The notes beneath the pieces were generated by a model. The model saw only the letters and a program-made list of their open reading frames with translations, was not told the DNA's origin and did not search any database. A stretch of 64,000 nucleotides of DNA, taken from Isoetes taiwanensis. Taxonomy: Eukaryota > Streptophyta > Lycopodiopsida > Isoetales > Isoetaceae. Where the stretch lies: the NCBI GenBank assembly GCA_021234155.1, contig JAJEKV010000004.1, positions 23,159,122-23,223,121 on the forward strand. Reading direction: 5' to 3'. The position numbers and the translations under genes are program-made. Below, in pieces: positions 29,284 to 41,461 of the stretch (position 1 is the first letter of the stretch; every line of letters begins with the position of its first letter).

Positions 29284-29560
29284 TTTCAACTTCCATCTAC
29301 TCTAGTTAGTGTCAATCACTAATGCTTTTCTTTTCAAAATCACTCTTTCCATTCATTATGCCTTTTACACCTTTCTAGTAGTGTTGGCTCTGCCGCCGTG
29401 CTGCACGCCACTTTGAATAAGGCATGAATGTCACTACTTATTTTCAACTTCCAGCCTTCTTCCTAGGTTATTGTCAACTCTACTTTTTCACAATCAACTC
29501 TTTTTCTGGGCTTATTAGGGCTTTACACCTTATCGTGGTGTTAGTTCCTCGGTAAGTTGC
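29284..29560 (+). repeat. Two-copy tandem duplication, period ~158 bp
   Basis: TTTCAACTTCCA, then a run with TCAATCA/TCAACTC, then TTTACACCTT(T/A) recur about 158 bp apart within the pyrimidine-rich insert. The copies are diverged. Confidence 0.65.
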
Positions 29561-31529
29561 TACATCAGCCACTTCTCCAAAATTTCCTTTACATCCCACC
29601 CTCCTACCAGGCCTTCTATGTCCTGCTCGGGCTCGCTTTGTCCTTTTCTCCTTTGTTCATTTTCCTAGAGCTTTCATATTCATCACATATTCCTCTTTTA
29701 CTTATGGGGATTTATATTGGTATTTACTTACATGACTTCGCATCGCACTTTCAACTTTTTTGTTTATCTGACCTCTATTCTACTATGTACCGGCGATTCA
29801 TTTGGCCCGCGGTCCATCTTGTTTTTCATATTTGATCTTCTTATTTACACCCTACATTTTATCCTTTTGCACTATGGCATTAAGGCTTGTTACCCGCCTT
29901 TTTGTGGTTTTTTGCTCTTTGGAGCACATCTTTATTTTATTTTTATTTTTCCTTTTTTCAAAGCTATGTTGTTTTTGTCAACTTCACCACGCTTACAAAG
30001 ATTGGGATTCGCCAATGCCATTTTCGCGTAAACCTTTCGTAAAAGTTTTGCCTTCTTAAGTCGGCCTTACTTGCTTTTGAGGCTGGGAAATACATTACTA
30101 CTTACAATTAAGGTAACTTCTCTTGGCAGGTTTCTAGCCGGGCACATACGGATAGACCTTTGCATTTTATTGTGCAAATGTGGTTTTCGCATATGTTCTA
30201 TTTGCTGCACGCAAGTTCATATGTGCATTTCATTTCAAAAATTCCTAGCGTCACATTTTAAATAATGGTTAAGATTCATCTTACATAATCAATTTGTCTA
30301 TAATGTTTTCCCAATGGGTTGGAATTTTTAGGATAATGGGAGCTGGCTTTTTGAAACTCATATGGGTGCATTTGCATGGGTTTCAATTTGATAATTAATG
30401 CATTTTCCATGAGGTGTATTTTTGCATGTATATTGCTTTTTGAATATGGGGCTTATCTCGGGGTCCTTATGGCATATTATCTCTACATCTCTTTGTCCTT
30501 TTCTATCTCGCCCTTTTAGGGCTTCGGGCTAGCTCTTGTGGTTTTGCTATTATCCCTATGTTGCATTCACGTTGATCTATTTTTGATAGCGGTCTTCTAT
30601 TTTAGGGAAGGCCATCTTCACCGTTGAGTTGTTTTTTGTGGCAATATTCGAACCTTCGCTTAACTTTAGCGATTGTTAGTTAAAGTTTTACTTCTCCCTA
30701 TGCTCGGGGTCCGTATTGCGTACCTATCTTGGGGATGTTCTGCTTTATCCGATGATCTATCTTCGCTTAGTTTATTATATTTTGAATTTTACGTCTTCTA
30801 TGTACATTATCTTGTCGGTTTGTTTGTATATGTGGTTTTATCGATCGATATCGATTTTAGTGTTTGAAGGGCCGACTAAATGTCTCAATTTTGGGTGTTG
30901 TTCCTATTTTTTGCGGGTGGTGCTGTTTCTTTCCCCACCCCGATGGGGACAATACATTTCTATTTATCATGGTTTTTCCACTACTGGTGTCAAGCTCTTA
31001 CCTCCGTGATTTTTCTTCTTTTCATGTATTATTGATTTTCCTCGCATTAATCGCCAGCATCGATTTGAGTGCTTGTTGTTGTGCAAATTTTGCCGCCCAC
31101 CGTAAGTACATTCATTCGGCCCTAAGTGGGATTCGCCCTTTTATATTCTAAGCATTTCAAATGTGCATTCTTATTTTTCATCTATCTATCCATCTTGTGA
31201 TGATCGCGTATCTCTCGGCCGGATGCAAAAAGAAATTTTAATTCTCCTCATTCTAGACTGGGAGTTCTATCTTGCTTTGAATTTCGATTTGCCTTTGATT
31301 CCACTTGGTTCTGTTTGCCTTCCACTTTTCCTTCCACACAACCGTCCTAGCCATCACCACTCACCTCGCATTGCCGGAATCTGCCCACTTTGATCCCTTT
31401 CGCCCATCATAGCTTACATCACGTAGCCTTCCTTCCTGCCTGCTTCCGTAACCATTCTCTCTCGCTTCCTCCTATTGTCGCTCCAGCTTAAAAATTTTAC
31501 TTTTCATCCCATTCAAGTATTTTATGAGC

Positions 31530-31618
31530 CCCTATATTAGGGCTAGTTCCATTCTCGTGCCTAAGTATCTGCCTTCTCTCACAAAGAAAGATTTTCTTCG
31601 TGGTCAGAGTTTCCTTCC
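31530..31618 (+). repeat. Direct repeat inside the insert, right copy
   Basis: Second copy of the ~85 bp repeat at 26,689-26,772. Same orientation, with a few substitutions and small indels. Confidence 0.75.
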
Positions 31619-32144
31619 CACCTCATCAAGGTATGCAGTACGTCTTTTTTCATCGGTATTGGTCCTGCTCTTTTTGTGGTTTTTCACTTGTGGGTGTCAG
31701 CGGCCTTTGTTGCCGCTTCGCATTTTCCCCGTAGTTTTTCTCCCGCTTATAAGGAGGTTGCTATTTCCACCTTGAGGTGATGCATCTTTTATATCATGTT
31801 TTCCACCCGCTGGTGATGCTTTTTCCACCTTGTTCAGATTTTCTATCTTTTTGTTTCCGCCTTTTTCTCACTGACATTTGTTCGCCCTTCCAAAATTTTC
31901 TTGATGCGGATTCTTTTTGTGGCGTAGCCGGTTTCTCTAATTTTACGTGTTTTTGAGTTTTTTGGTCTTACAGGATTTTTGCTATCTTCCCACCGGGCTT
32001 TTGGGGTCCCGCTGTTTCCGCTCGGCTATCCTCGCTTGTTACATGGGGTTGCTATTGTTTGTGGGTCAAGCTGTTTGGTTTTCATACTATCCGTTTCGTT
32101 TCTAGGCAACATATCTGAGTTGGTGGCTTACTCATTTCTCATTA

Positions 32145-32430
32145 GGGTTTTCCTCGAAACCCGAAGGGCGGGCTTTTTATCCCGATGAGAACTTGTCGCC
32201 ATTGCCCTTTATCAGTGCCTAGCACATTTTCTTTTTTGGGGTAGTCCGGTTATTGTCTTATGTTCGCTACCCTCTCTTCATACATTGTATACTAGGAAAA
32301 CCCGGAAGGGCGGGGTTTTTTATCCGATGAGAACTTGTCGCCATTGCCCTTAATGCCTAGCATTTTTGGGTAGTCCTGATATTGTTCCTATGTTCAAGCA
32401 ATTCTCTTCTTATGGCATTGTATAATTTAG
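32145..32430 (+). repeat. Two-copy tandem duplication, period 142 bp
   Basis: Both copies carry AACCCG.AAGGGCGGG, GATGAGAACTTGTCGCCATT and GGGTAGTCC. They sit 142 bp apart near the right end of the insert and are only slightly diverged. Confidence 0.85.
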
Positions 32431-34201
32431 ATGAATGACAAGCTCTACGGCTTGTGGTTCTCACAGTCCTTTCCCGTAATCCTCAAAATTTTAGCTTCAA
32501 AGTCAAATGATGGTAACTACATCTATAGAATCACTAACTATCATTACACCTACCATAGTAGGATGTAAGATCTATATGATGGCATCTAAAGGTCTTCTTA
32601 AATGAAGCGTTAAAGAGTGCCAAGGTCAGGTTTATACTGTGGTGGCATATAAGCTGCTTTGATTCTAATAAAAACTCATTTGTTTTCTCTATATACCATA
32701 CATTTCAAGATAGGAAAATCAAGCAAATGGCATGGAAGTAAATCAACCATAATTACTTAAATTGAAGGTAGATCTCAACTACACGATATGATTCCATCCG
32801 CTATTGATCATCTTTGAATTATTGCACATCTTTTAAATACGTATATGAGAGGCTAATGTTGGACAAATCGACCGTGACCTTAGATGGAAATTGAAAGGTA
32901 CCAGCCCAAAATATACCACAAGCTATACCTGCCCTCAATGCTCTACATTGCTCCTGCATTGAAACCCGGAAAAGAATAAGTGAATAACCCTAAAGGCCTT
33001 CATGAGTTGAGCCGCTCAAGAATAGCTATAAGAGTCGAAACAAATTCTCACACAAGGTGTTATGTAAAAGGAAATAAATAGGATAATACCTCGAATATAT
33101 CTTCAAGTATGTTGATTTGCTATTTGTCTCAGAAAGATAAGGGGAAAAATTAGACACTCTAGCTAAAAAAAAAAAGAAATCAGACACATTAATAATGATG
33201 GGCCGAAATAAAACAACTGGTTTTGCTTGTCGAGATCTTGTATTTATCATAATTTCATGTTTGTCGATTTTGCAATAGCGAGGATGTTCCCTCAAGTGGT
33301 GTACATTTGCTCGACTTCAAACCATGGCTAATCCTTTCTCTTGAGGGTAAAATACCTCATGTGTAGGGTAAGGCTTACGTTGCAGAAGAAGAAAGAAATG
33401 GGTTATTGTTGGCAAAAATGATATCCAAAAGCTTAGAATGATCTTTCTTAGACTCAAATCATATGCCTCTTACAATATAGTTTACATATTCCCTAGCACC
33501 ATCCCTGTTTATGGCTTATGCATCAAGGTACAACACTTCTAACATGACACCGTGTTGAAGTTCACCTAGTACAGAGTAAATCAAAAAAGTAGAACTTGAA
33601 TTTACATCACGAAATTCAAATCCTATAACTTTAAATATGACATGAAATCGAGATGATTTTCTCAATGTGCCAGCCATAATGGAGTGTTATGTAGTTGGAG
33701 ATGAGACAATGATTTGATGTCCTTTAGAAAGATAAATTATAGGTCTTAAACATGGGAAATAAAGCATACAGGGACATAGCAAAATGTGAATACAATACTC
33801 ACATGGAAGCATTTGCACATGCAGTTTGTAAATGAGAGTTGAAAGGCGAGATGGTGATGTGATGATAAACAATTCTCATATGGACATAATGTAATAGGGA
33901 TGGTTGGTCGAGGAAGCAATCCCACGGTAGATTTCTACTACCTGCAAGAAGATATCATTGCCAAAATGTACAACATAACTCACATATGACTAAGAGACCT
34001 TAATATGTTGTAGAAGAGAACATGGCAACTTCCTAAATGACGTGCAAATATCATTAACTCTTTTTACTTGACCTGGCTTTGAGGCCCTACAGCATATGAC
34101 CTGGAGAAGAAATGGGGCAGAGCAGAGCTTCCATGCCTGCAACAATCTTAACAACCTTATCAAATAACATGCAACCACATTCCTCTTCATTTAATTGCTC
34201 C

Positions 34202-37200
34202 TAGATGTTGGTTTGCACCCTAACATTGCTAGAGTTTAAGAGAGTGATATCTTAGACCCATTTATATACCTACACAAAGTGAGAAAGGTGGATGTGTTGA
34301 ATTTGAATAGATAAATGGTTCTTTAGGTTTGATGTTAACACTGTGAGCATCCATTATTGTCTATATGCAATGGATATTCTTTTATTTATCCATACACATG
34401 AGATGCAAACATAAGGATTGGACCTATTTACACTCTAAATCTATACCCAGAATTAAGGATCAAGGATTGGACCTACTTGCATACTAAATCTATACCCAAA
34501 ATTGAGAGCGAATGTATGCAATTATGTCATTGGGTCAAAGGCAATAGAAGCGATAAAGCATGGCTTTGAAAATTGTGGAGATCACGTATCGGTTTTGTAT
34601 CTGATATTGGGCATGGTCTATATCATCAGAATATATTCAATGGAAACAAATGCATGGAAGAAATCCAGCACGGATGTATAACTAAAGTAATGAATTTCAA
34701 CACATAATTTATCCAACACTTGGACCAACTTATTATTGGAATGATGAGTTGCACATAAAACATATAGATATGAGATGCCTTTAATGAGGAACGAAACATG
34801 TCACCAGCCTTTTGCTAATAAATTGACAGAATGACCATCTTTTAAGCACTCTGTAATGGCCTCGGGCAGCATCATGCAAACAAAAAGGTTTAAAGGTGCA
34901 CATTCAAACTTACAATGCGGGCATTTAGTAACATGGATCATTAGTTTTTTCTTGCATATGATGTGTGCTAGAATATAGAACAATTACAATAAGAAATGGG
35001 CATTGTTTGGCGAATTCTTGAACAATGAAATCGGGAGAATAGTTTCATTTATACAACCTTATATTAACTCTTATTGAAGCATTGAATCTTCATCCTCATC
35101 TCTTTGGACTCTTTGATTGAGTGGAAAAATCCGATCGAGCGTTTTCGTCTCTTTGAACTCTTCGAATGCGTTGAGAAGTCTAATTGGGTGTCTTTAAGTA
35201 AAACAATTTAGTTCTCGCAAAAATCCAATTTATGTTTCTAGGGTTTGACGTCTCTTATAATTGTTAGCCATAGTAGATGCTTAATCACAACATGGTCTTT
35301 CCTTATCACAAAGCATAGGTGTCCAATATAAACATTCATGGTACAAATATGGTATCATCGATTCAAATCATTCTCATGTACTTGTACATGCACAGCTTGA
35401 GGTGCACAGTCCATTGATTTATCTTCATTATGCAAATAAACCACAACACAAAATGCATTTTCTTTGCTTTGAGTCTTAAGGGAAACTAAAGTCTGGAAAG
35501 TGTTACATCTCCCTATTTATCATTTGCAAAAAAATTAAACATAAATTCACAAAAATATGTCTGATAGACTTGCTCACCCTCGGTCATGTGCTTATGTTTT
35601 GTGGGGTTTGGTCGTGTCCTTCTCAAGGCAGCAGATGCATAGTTTTTGTTTTATAAATCAATATTGGCATCTTTGTGTTGAGACTCACTGTAGCAGAGGG
35701 CAACCAAGGAGAGGTTATGAAGAAGACCTTGCCATTGTCTTGGTGCAAATGCATCTCGCAAACGCAATAAGTCAGCTTCCTCTGTATGATGTTCTGCACA
35801 TAGAATTATCTGTGCCCATGATCACGTGTCAAAATTTTTAGCTTCAAAGTCGGATATAACTACATCTATAGAATCACTCAACTATCATTACACCTACCAT
35901 AGTAGATGTAGAGGCTAGATTCATATGATAAAGTGGCATCTAAAGGTCTTCTTAAATGAAGCAGCAAAGAGTGCCAAGGCCGTGCTTATGCTGTGTGGCA
36001 TATAAGCTGCTTTGATTCTAATAAAAACTCATTTGTTTTCCTATAGTCTATACATTTCAAGATATGGAAAATCAAGTTATACCGACATGGAGAATCGAAC
36101 CATAATTACATACCTGAAGGTAGATCTTCAACTACACGATATGATTCCATCTGTTGGTTGATCATCTTTTTGAATTATTGCACATCTTTTAAATACAGAG
36201 CATAGGAGAGGCTAATGTTGGACAAATTAGACTGCACCTTATAGATGTGAAATTGAAAAGCCAATGAAATATACCACAATAAGCTATGGTAATTTGCCCC
36301 TCAATTGCGCCACATTAAGCCTGCATTGGAAACGGGAAAAGAATAAGTGAATAACTCCAAAGGCTCTCTCATGAGTTGAGCTGCTCTGTTAGCTAGCTAT
36401 AAGAGTCGTAAACAAATTCTCAAGACAGTGTGTTATGTAAAAGGAAATAAATAGGGATAATACCTTGAACAGGAGATCTTCTATAAGCAGCACTTGCCAT
36501 TTGTTCTGTAAAAGATAAGGAAAAAAATTAGACACTTCAGCTAAAAAAGAAATCAGACACATTAATAATGATGGAACTGAAATAAAACAACTGGTTTTGC
36601 TTGTCGAGATCTTGTATTTATCATAATTTCATGTTTGCTGATGCTGCAATAGCGAGGGATGTTCCCTCCAAGTGGTGTACATTTGCTCAGCTTCAAACCA
36701 TGGCTAATCCTTTCTCTTGAGGGTTAAATACCTCATGTGTAGGGTAAGGCTTACGGTGCCAGAAGAAGAAAGAAATGGGTTATTGTTGGCAAAAATGATA
36801 TCCAAAAAGCGCTTAGAATGATCTTTCTTAGACTCGAAATCATATGCCTCTTACAATATAGTTACATATTCCCTAGCACCATCCCTGTTTATGGCTTATG
36901 CATCAAGGTACAACACTTCTAACATGACACCGTGTTGAAGTTCACCTAGTACAGAGTAAATCAAAAGTAGAACCTGAATTTACATCCTGAAATTCACATC
37001 CTATAACTTTAAATATGACATGAAATCGAGATGATTTTCTCAATGTGCCAGCCATAATGGAGTGTTATGTAGTTGGAGATGAGACAATGATTTGATGTCC
37101 TTTAGAAAGATAAATTATAGGTCTTAAACATGGGAAATAAAGCATACAGGACATAGCAAATGTGAATACAATACTCACATGGAAGCTGTTGCACATGCCA

Positions 37201-37582
37201 GTTGTAACAGAGTTGAAAGGCAGAGATGGTGATGTGATGATAAACAATTCTCATATGGACATAATGTAATAGGGATGGTTGGTCTGAAGCAATCCCACAG
37301 ACTGGATTTCTACTACCTGCAAGAAGATATCATTGCCAAAATGTACAACATAACTCACATATGACTAAGAGACCTTAATATGTTGTAGAAGAGAACATGG
37401 CAACTTCCTAAATGACGTGCAAATATCATTAACTCTTTTTACTTGACCTGGCTTTGAGGCCCTACAGCATATGACCTGGAGAAGAAATGGGGCAGAGCAG
37501 AGCTTCCATGCCTGCAACAATCTTAACAACCTTATCAAATAACATGCAACCACATTCCTCTTCATTTAATTGCTCCTAGATG
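34202..37582. repeat. Last array unit, nearly identical to the preceding one in places
   Basis: The sixth unit. Its final stretch (37,365-37,582) matches 33,990-34,215 base for base over about 200 bp, much closer than any pair among units 1 to 4. It ends in the middle of the motif CTCCTAGATG, where the earlier units continue with TTGGTTTGC. Confidence 0.8.
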
Positions 37583-39296
37583 CTGCAAGAGCAAAGATCA
37601 AAATTATCTAGAGCAATAGTAGCATACAAAAGACTTCGAGAAGGAAACAATACCTGGCTGGGCAAAATTCATTGTTGTTGCCATAATAGCAAACAGCTTG
37701 GTCAAGGCATTTGGGCAACGAAATTGCTACATCTAATGCCCTAGAAAAACTCAGAATGTCAATAAAGCATTTTCCACCTGAAATTTGGCTGAACTTTGGA
37801 AAAGAACATATATTATGAGCTATAGACCACTTTTCAAACCCTACATTGGAATCTTGCAGCCAAATTCCTTCAAATTAAGTTTTTCGCATAACTCTGATCT
37901 AAATGGCAAAGTTATTAGAGATAAACAAAGGAAGAAACTTACGTTTAAAGTCCATAATACATGTCCAGCTACATTTGTGCCTGAGATAAATTCGTAAAGT
38001 TAGAGACGCACCAGATCAAAATGAGAAGCAGCAAAGCGAAGGAGCCTTATTTCCAAGAACGCTACAAAACAGATTATTGCCAAGATTGAATGTAAGAAGA
38101 CCTTTGAGTCCTCTGCAGTTGCTAAGCACAGCCTCTAGATCATCTAATGAATGCTTACATCTGTTAACCAAAGAGGTTTGCAATGATAGAAACCATTCAG
38201 AGCTATAAAAGCAAATATGTTAATAAATGGAAAAGTTGATTGAAATAGCCTGGACTTCCCAACCAATCAAAGATAACCTTTTAAAGGAGCCTGCAGCATA
38301 AGGATAGAATCCAACCTTGCCCAGTGTGCAACTTTTTGCAAATGCACAATTTACCCTGATGCAAGTTTGAACCTTGCCCATTCTGCAACTTTTGCAAGTG
38401 CATAATATGCCCTAATGCAACTTTCAAATCTTGTTAAGCCCAGATTATGCACATGGCAACAACATAAAGGACAGAGGGATAGAATTATCAGTCATAGACC
38501 TGGTTGGCTATCCTTTTTTATATAACCACAAACACTGAACCTATCAATGCTTTGCATCATTTGGCTTTATATCGGATTTTGGAAATATGAGATATATGTC
38601 AAATCCTCTGGCAGTTCTTGAAACTTGCAATAGTGACAAACTAAGGAAGAAACAATCATAGGAACTTCAAGTCAAATGTGAACAAAAATATTTCTAGGGC
38701 GAATCTCAAGAGCAAATACATACCTGCAAATGGACTATTTTCTATAACTGGAATGGCAGCAGATAGAAGCCCACGGTTTGGACATGGGCTGGCCATTCTT
38801 TCCATAGCTCCATTAATGCTCTTGGCCCATCTGGACGGTGCCCCAGAGGTTGAAGCAAGAAGCAATAGATTGCAGAGCAATATGAACGTAGCCCCACGAA
38901 ACAAATAAGCTGCTATTGGATTTGCCAATGCTAGAACAGACAAATCGAAAGCTCCATAAGCCTGGAATAGGAGGAAGCAACAAATCTCTCGTGTTTTCTG
39001 CATCAAAGAATAGCCACTATCAACAGACAAAACCAATTCCAAATACAATAAGATCTACATACAATAAGATGATGTGATCATGGAATACCTGGAATAACAG
39101 AACATGGGACATCAGAACTTCCAGCATCAGTAGCTAAAATCCAGACCAGAGAACTTGAATCGCAACATCTGAATTCGCAATCATTGAGCAAGACTGTCGA
39201 AAAGAAAAAAAAACGGCACATCTCGAGACTCCAAAACCCCTTTCTCGAAATTCTGCAATCATCAAGCGTGCCGGATAGGGAGATGCCGAACCCCAA
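37582..39296 (-). pseudogene. Exon-like pieces of an unrecognised membrane-protein gene
   Basis: I do not recognise the family. On the minus strand several segments are open and bounded by splice-like signals. One at 38,961-38,724 is preceded by TTCCAG and followed by GTATGT; it encodes AYGAFDLSVLALANP, a hydrophobic stretch FILLCNLLLLAS, then GAPSRWAKSINGAMERMASP. Others are 38,202 onward (SEWFLSLQTSLVNR), 37,980-37,943 (TNVAGHVLWTLN, followed by GTAAGT) and 37,740-37,654 (ALDVAISLPKCLDQ and CYYGNNNEFC). A possible upstream piece lies at 39,296-39,080. Reading phases do not all join, so it may be a decayed gene or I may have mis-set a border. The next acceptor, CTCTTGCAG, abuts the array edge, and the frame there stops within three codons. 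The gene therefore looks cut by the array. Confidence 0.4.
38315..38430. repeat. Two-copy tandem duplication, period 57 bp
   Basis: AACCTTGCCCA, TGCAACTTTTGCAA, TGCA.AAT and CCCT.ATGCAA recur 57 bp apart in a presumed intron of the unrecognised gene. Confidence 0.8.
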
Positions 39297-39299
39297 AAC

Positions 39300-41370
39300 A
39301 AATTTAATGCATCGATTATGAAAGCCTAGCAGAAAAAAATAATATCAGCTAGAAAGCCCCTTTCGAAATCATGCAAAGCCAACTTTCTGATTTTTGGGTC
39401 ATCTGAAATATTTCAGGCAGCTAAACTACCCAATAATCTTAGGAAATCAAGGTTAACAAAAAATCAAAAAACTTTTTTGGCCAGACCGGAAAATCCCAAA
39501 TTAAAAAGGTTGATTTCAACACGGCAATAAATCTATTTCAGCACTATAAGAATCCAATTATAGACCATAAATAATTTACATGGGAAGTGCGTTGCAGATG
39601 TAAGTTCGAGCAATTCAGTTTCCTATAAGAGTCCCTAAGCAATAATGCATGAAGTTTGAGCTCCAAACAAAATCTGGATCTTGAAAGAACCTTGAAGAAC
39701 CAAATCAAGCAACATTAAAATTTGAGTTTTGAGAGAGTTCAATCCATGTTAAAGAACCTTGAAGAACCAAAGCAACATTTGAGTTTTGGAACATTGAGAG
39801 AAAAGGTTGAGGTTGTTGGAAAACTGAAATGCTAACGCAACCTTAATAGCATTGCAGGTTCCTAAATTATGCCCATCAACATTGGGCACCGTTAGTATGA
39901 CTAAAATAATGGGAAATATGTCAAATGCCATGTCTGGGTTGCAATCCTTCATTTGCAACAGTTGATGTCCTTGCATTGCATGTATGCTCTCTGTTTGTTG
40001 CATGTAGAACCTCTATGTTCATTAACTGGTGATGTTACGCACAAGATTTAATGCAAGCATTCTAAACCACTGAGATGAAATCCGCAACATGCTACAAAAA
40101 TGGAAGATATTAAAACAAAGAACACCTATAAATGTATTGCAACACCATAGAAGGACTTATGGCTTTTTTTCTTCATTCTATCATGATATACATATTCTAT
40201 CATTCTGCATCCTTGGCCTAAAATTAGAATAGAAAATGAACAATGCTCAGTGTCCTCAAAGTACAAAACATTTAGGAGTAAACTCCGACTTAGGGATAGC
40301 CACAATTGTACAAAAGATTGACAATGGTTTAGGATCCTAATTCGTGCTTAGAGCTATATGTTTGATCGAGAGTGACAATTTTGAGTCCATGCCACCCATC
40401 ATCAATATATGACATCACATTTGCTATTTCAATAGTATGGCTACTATTGTTGGAAAGTTGTGTAAGAAGGAGGCTACATAGGGTCTATGATGAAAATTGC
40501 GATGGCAGATTCATGTAAGAGTTAAAAATTGTTACCAACCCCTTAGGATCAGGTGCATTTAGAATGCCTATAGAAACACACACCCTTACTTATGCGCTCG
40601 GCAACGCCGGGCACACGTTTACTAGTAGGATTTCAAATCCTTCCAGTGCGCGACACGTGAATTTTATCAATCATATGTTACAACACCTTGTGTGTATATA
40701 AGAAAGGCTCAATTGCATAGAGTAGAATTGAAGAAGTGTATATTGGAATACCTATGAGACAACTTACCTCCGATGCAACAAAAAAGAAGTGGTGTACCCT
40801 CCATAAACATTTGGACTTTCAACTTTACTCGGAAGCAAGAATCACATATAATCTAATTGCTTTGAAGCAATCCAAGCTCCAAAGATCGTGCAGAACCATA
40901 TGCTAGGCTGAACCCCCCCATGAAGTATCCCACTAGTGTATGTTAATCAGGCATTAGCTTATAAGTCATAATTTGTTGTTTTATTAAAATTGGAAAGCCA
41001 TGCAGGCTCGTGCTTCTCCCTTAGTTACCATGATAAGATAAAAGATGAGGAATAAATGTTTGGATTTGAAATGAGCGAAAATGCTAAACTAGTTATGTTA
41101 GATCCATCCAATTGTGCCAAATTTAGAATTCCGATGCAGTATTTTACTTTTACGGTGCAATAGACTTCAAAGGGTGCAATAGACTTCAAATTGATGTGCT
41201 GATACATTGTTCCATTGTTATTAGGTACAATAGACTTCTATTTCATGCGTACAATTGCATATAACGAAGTGATGTGTGTGATTGCATATCACATATTGCT
41301 TCGCTAGGAAATGGGCCATTGCTCATTCTAAATGGAGGATTCTGATACATTAATCAAAGATATAAGCTGA
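39300..41370. other. Gene-free stretch
   Basis: No gene or element recognised. It contains one local duplication (39,686-39,810, period 67 bp, shared words AGAACCTTGAAGAACCAA and TTTGAGTTTTG). Confidence 0.5.
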
Positions 41371-41461
41371 AAGAATAGAATAGAATAGATTCTTTAGCAT
41401 CCACGACGACGAAGAAGTCATGAGGCCCATACAATGAGCTAGTACAACCTAGGACTAAAAA

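Larger units (their letters stand above)
26632..32475. mobile_element. Pyrimidine-rich 5.8 kb insert splitting array unit 5
   Basis: Array text runs up to about 26,630 (AATTATCTGCGGTCCATGA) and resumes at about 32,475 (CAAAATTTTAGCTTCAAAG), the next words of the uninterrupted unit at 35,812-35,850. The DNA between has a different character: the plus strand is strongly rich in T and C over most of 5.8 kb. The ends may carry short inverted repeats (TTCGGGAAAAGGAC near 26,678; GTCCTTTCCCGTAA near 32,457). The only motif-like frame is minus 27,621-27,881, an 86-codon charged, K/E/R-rich stretch that could be a gag remnant. No reverse transcriptase or transposase motif was found on either strand. 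Class unknown; a decayed retroelement on the minus strand is the first guess. Confidence 0.65.
11835..37582. repeat. Head-to-tail array of about six ~3.3 kb units
   Basis: The same text recurs at steady spacing. The anchor AAATGGTTCTTTAGG occurs at about 11.89 (degenerate), 15.38, 18.52, 21.83, 25.14 and 34.31 kb; the anchor CATATGCCTCTTACAATATA occurs near 14.58, 17.70, 21.01, 24.34, 33.46 and 36.84 kb. Unit edges set at TAGATGTTGGTTTGCACC give units 11.83-15.27, 15.27-18.41, 18.41-21.72, 21.72-25.03, 25.03-34.20 (with a 5.8 kb insert) and 34.20-37.58. Net unit length is 3.1-3.4 kb. No coding motif, LTR ends or inverted ends were recognised in the unit. The longest shared open frame is 66 codons (minus 33990-34190 and 37365-37565, identical) and is probably chance. 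The array starts near 11,835 and ends sharply at 37,582. It could be a satellite-like tandem duplication or noncoding parts of a duplicated gene. Confidence 0.9.

Noticed and set aside
33990-37565. Identical 66-codon minus frames in two array units as a conserved small protein
   Set aside because: The identity simply reflects near-identical units. The frame is broken or altered in the other units, and no start context or motif supports it.
11835-37582. CRISPR array or rDNA as an explanation for the regular repeats
   Set aside because: Units of 3.3 kb, a eukaryotic setting, and no rRNA-like conserved words.
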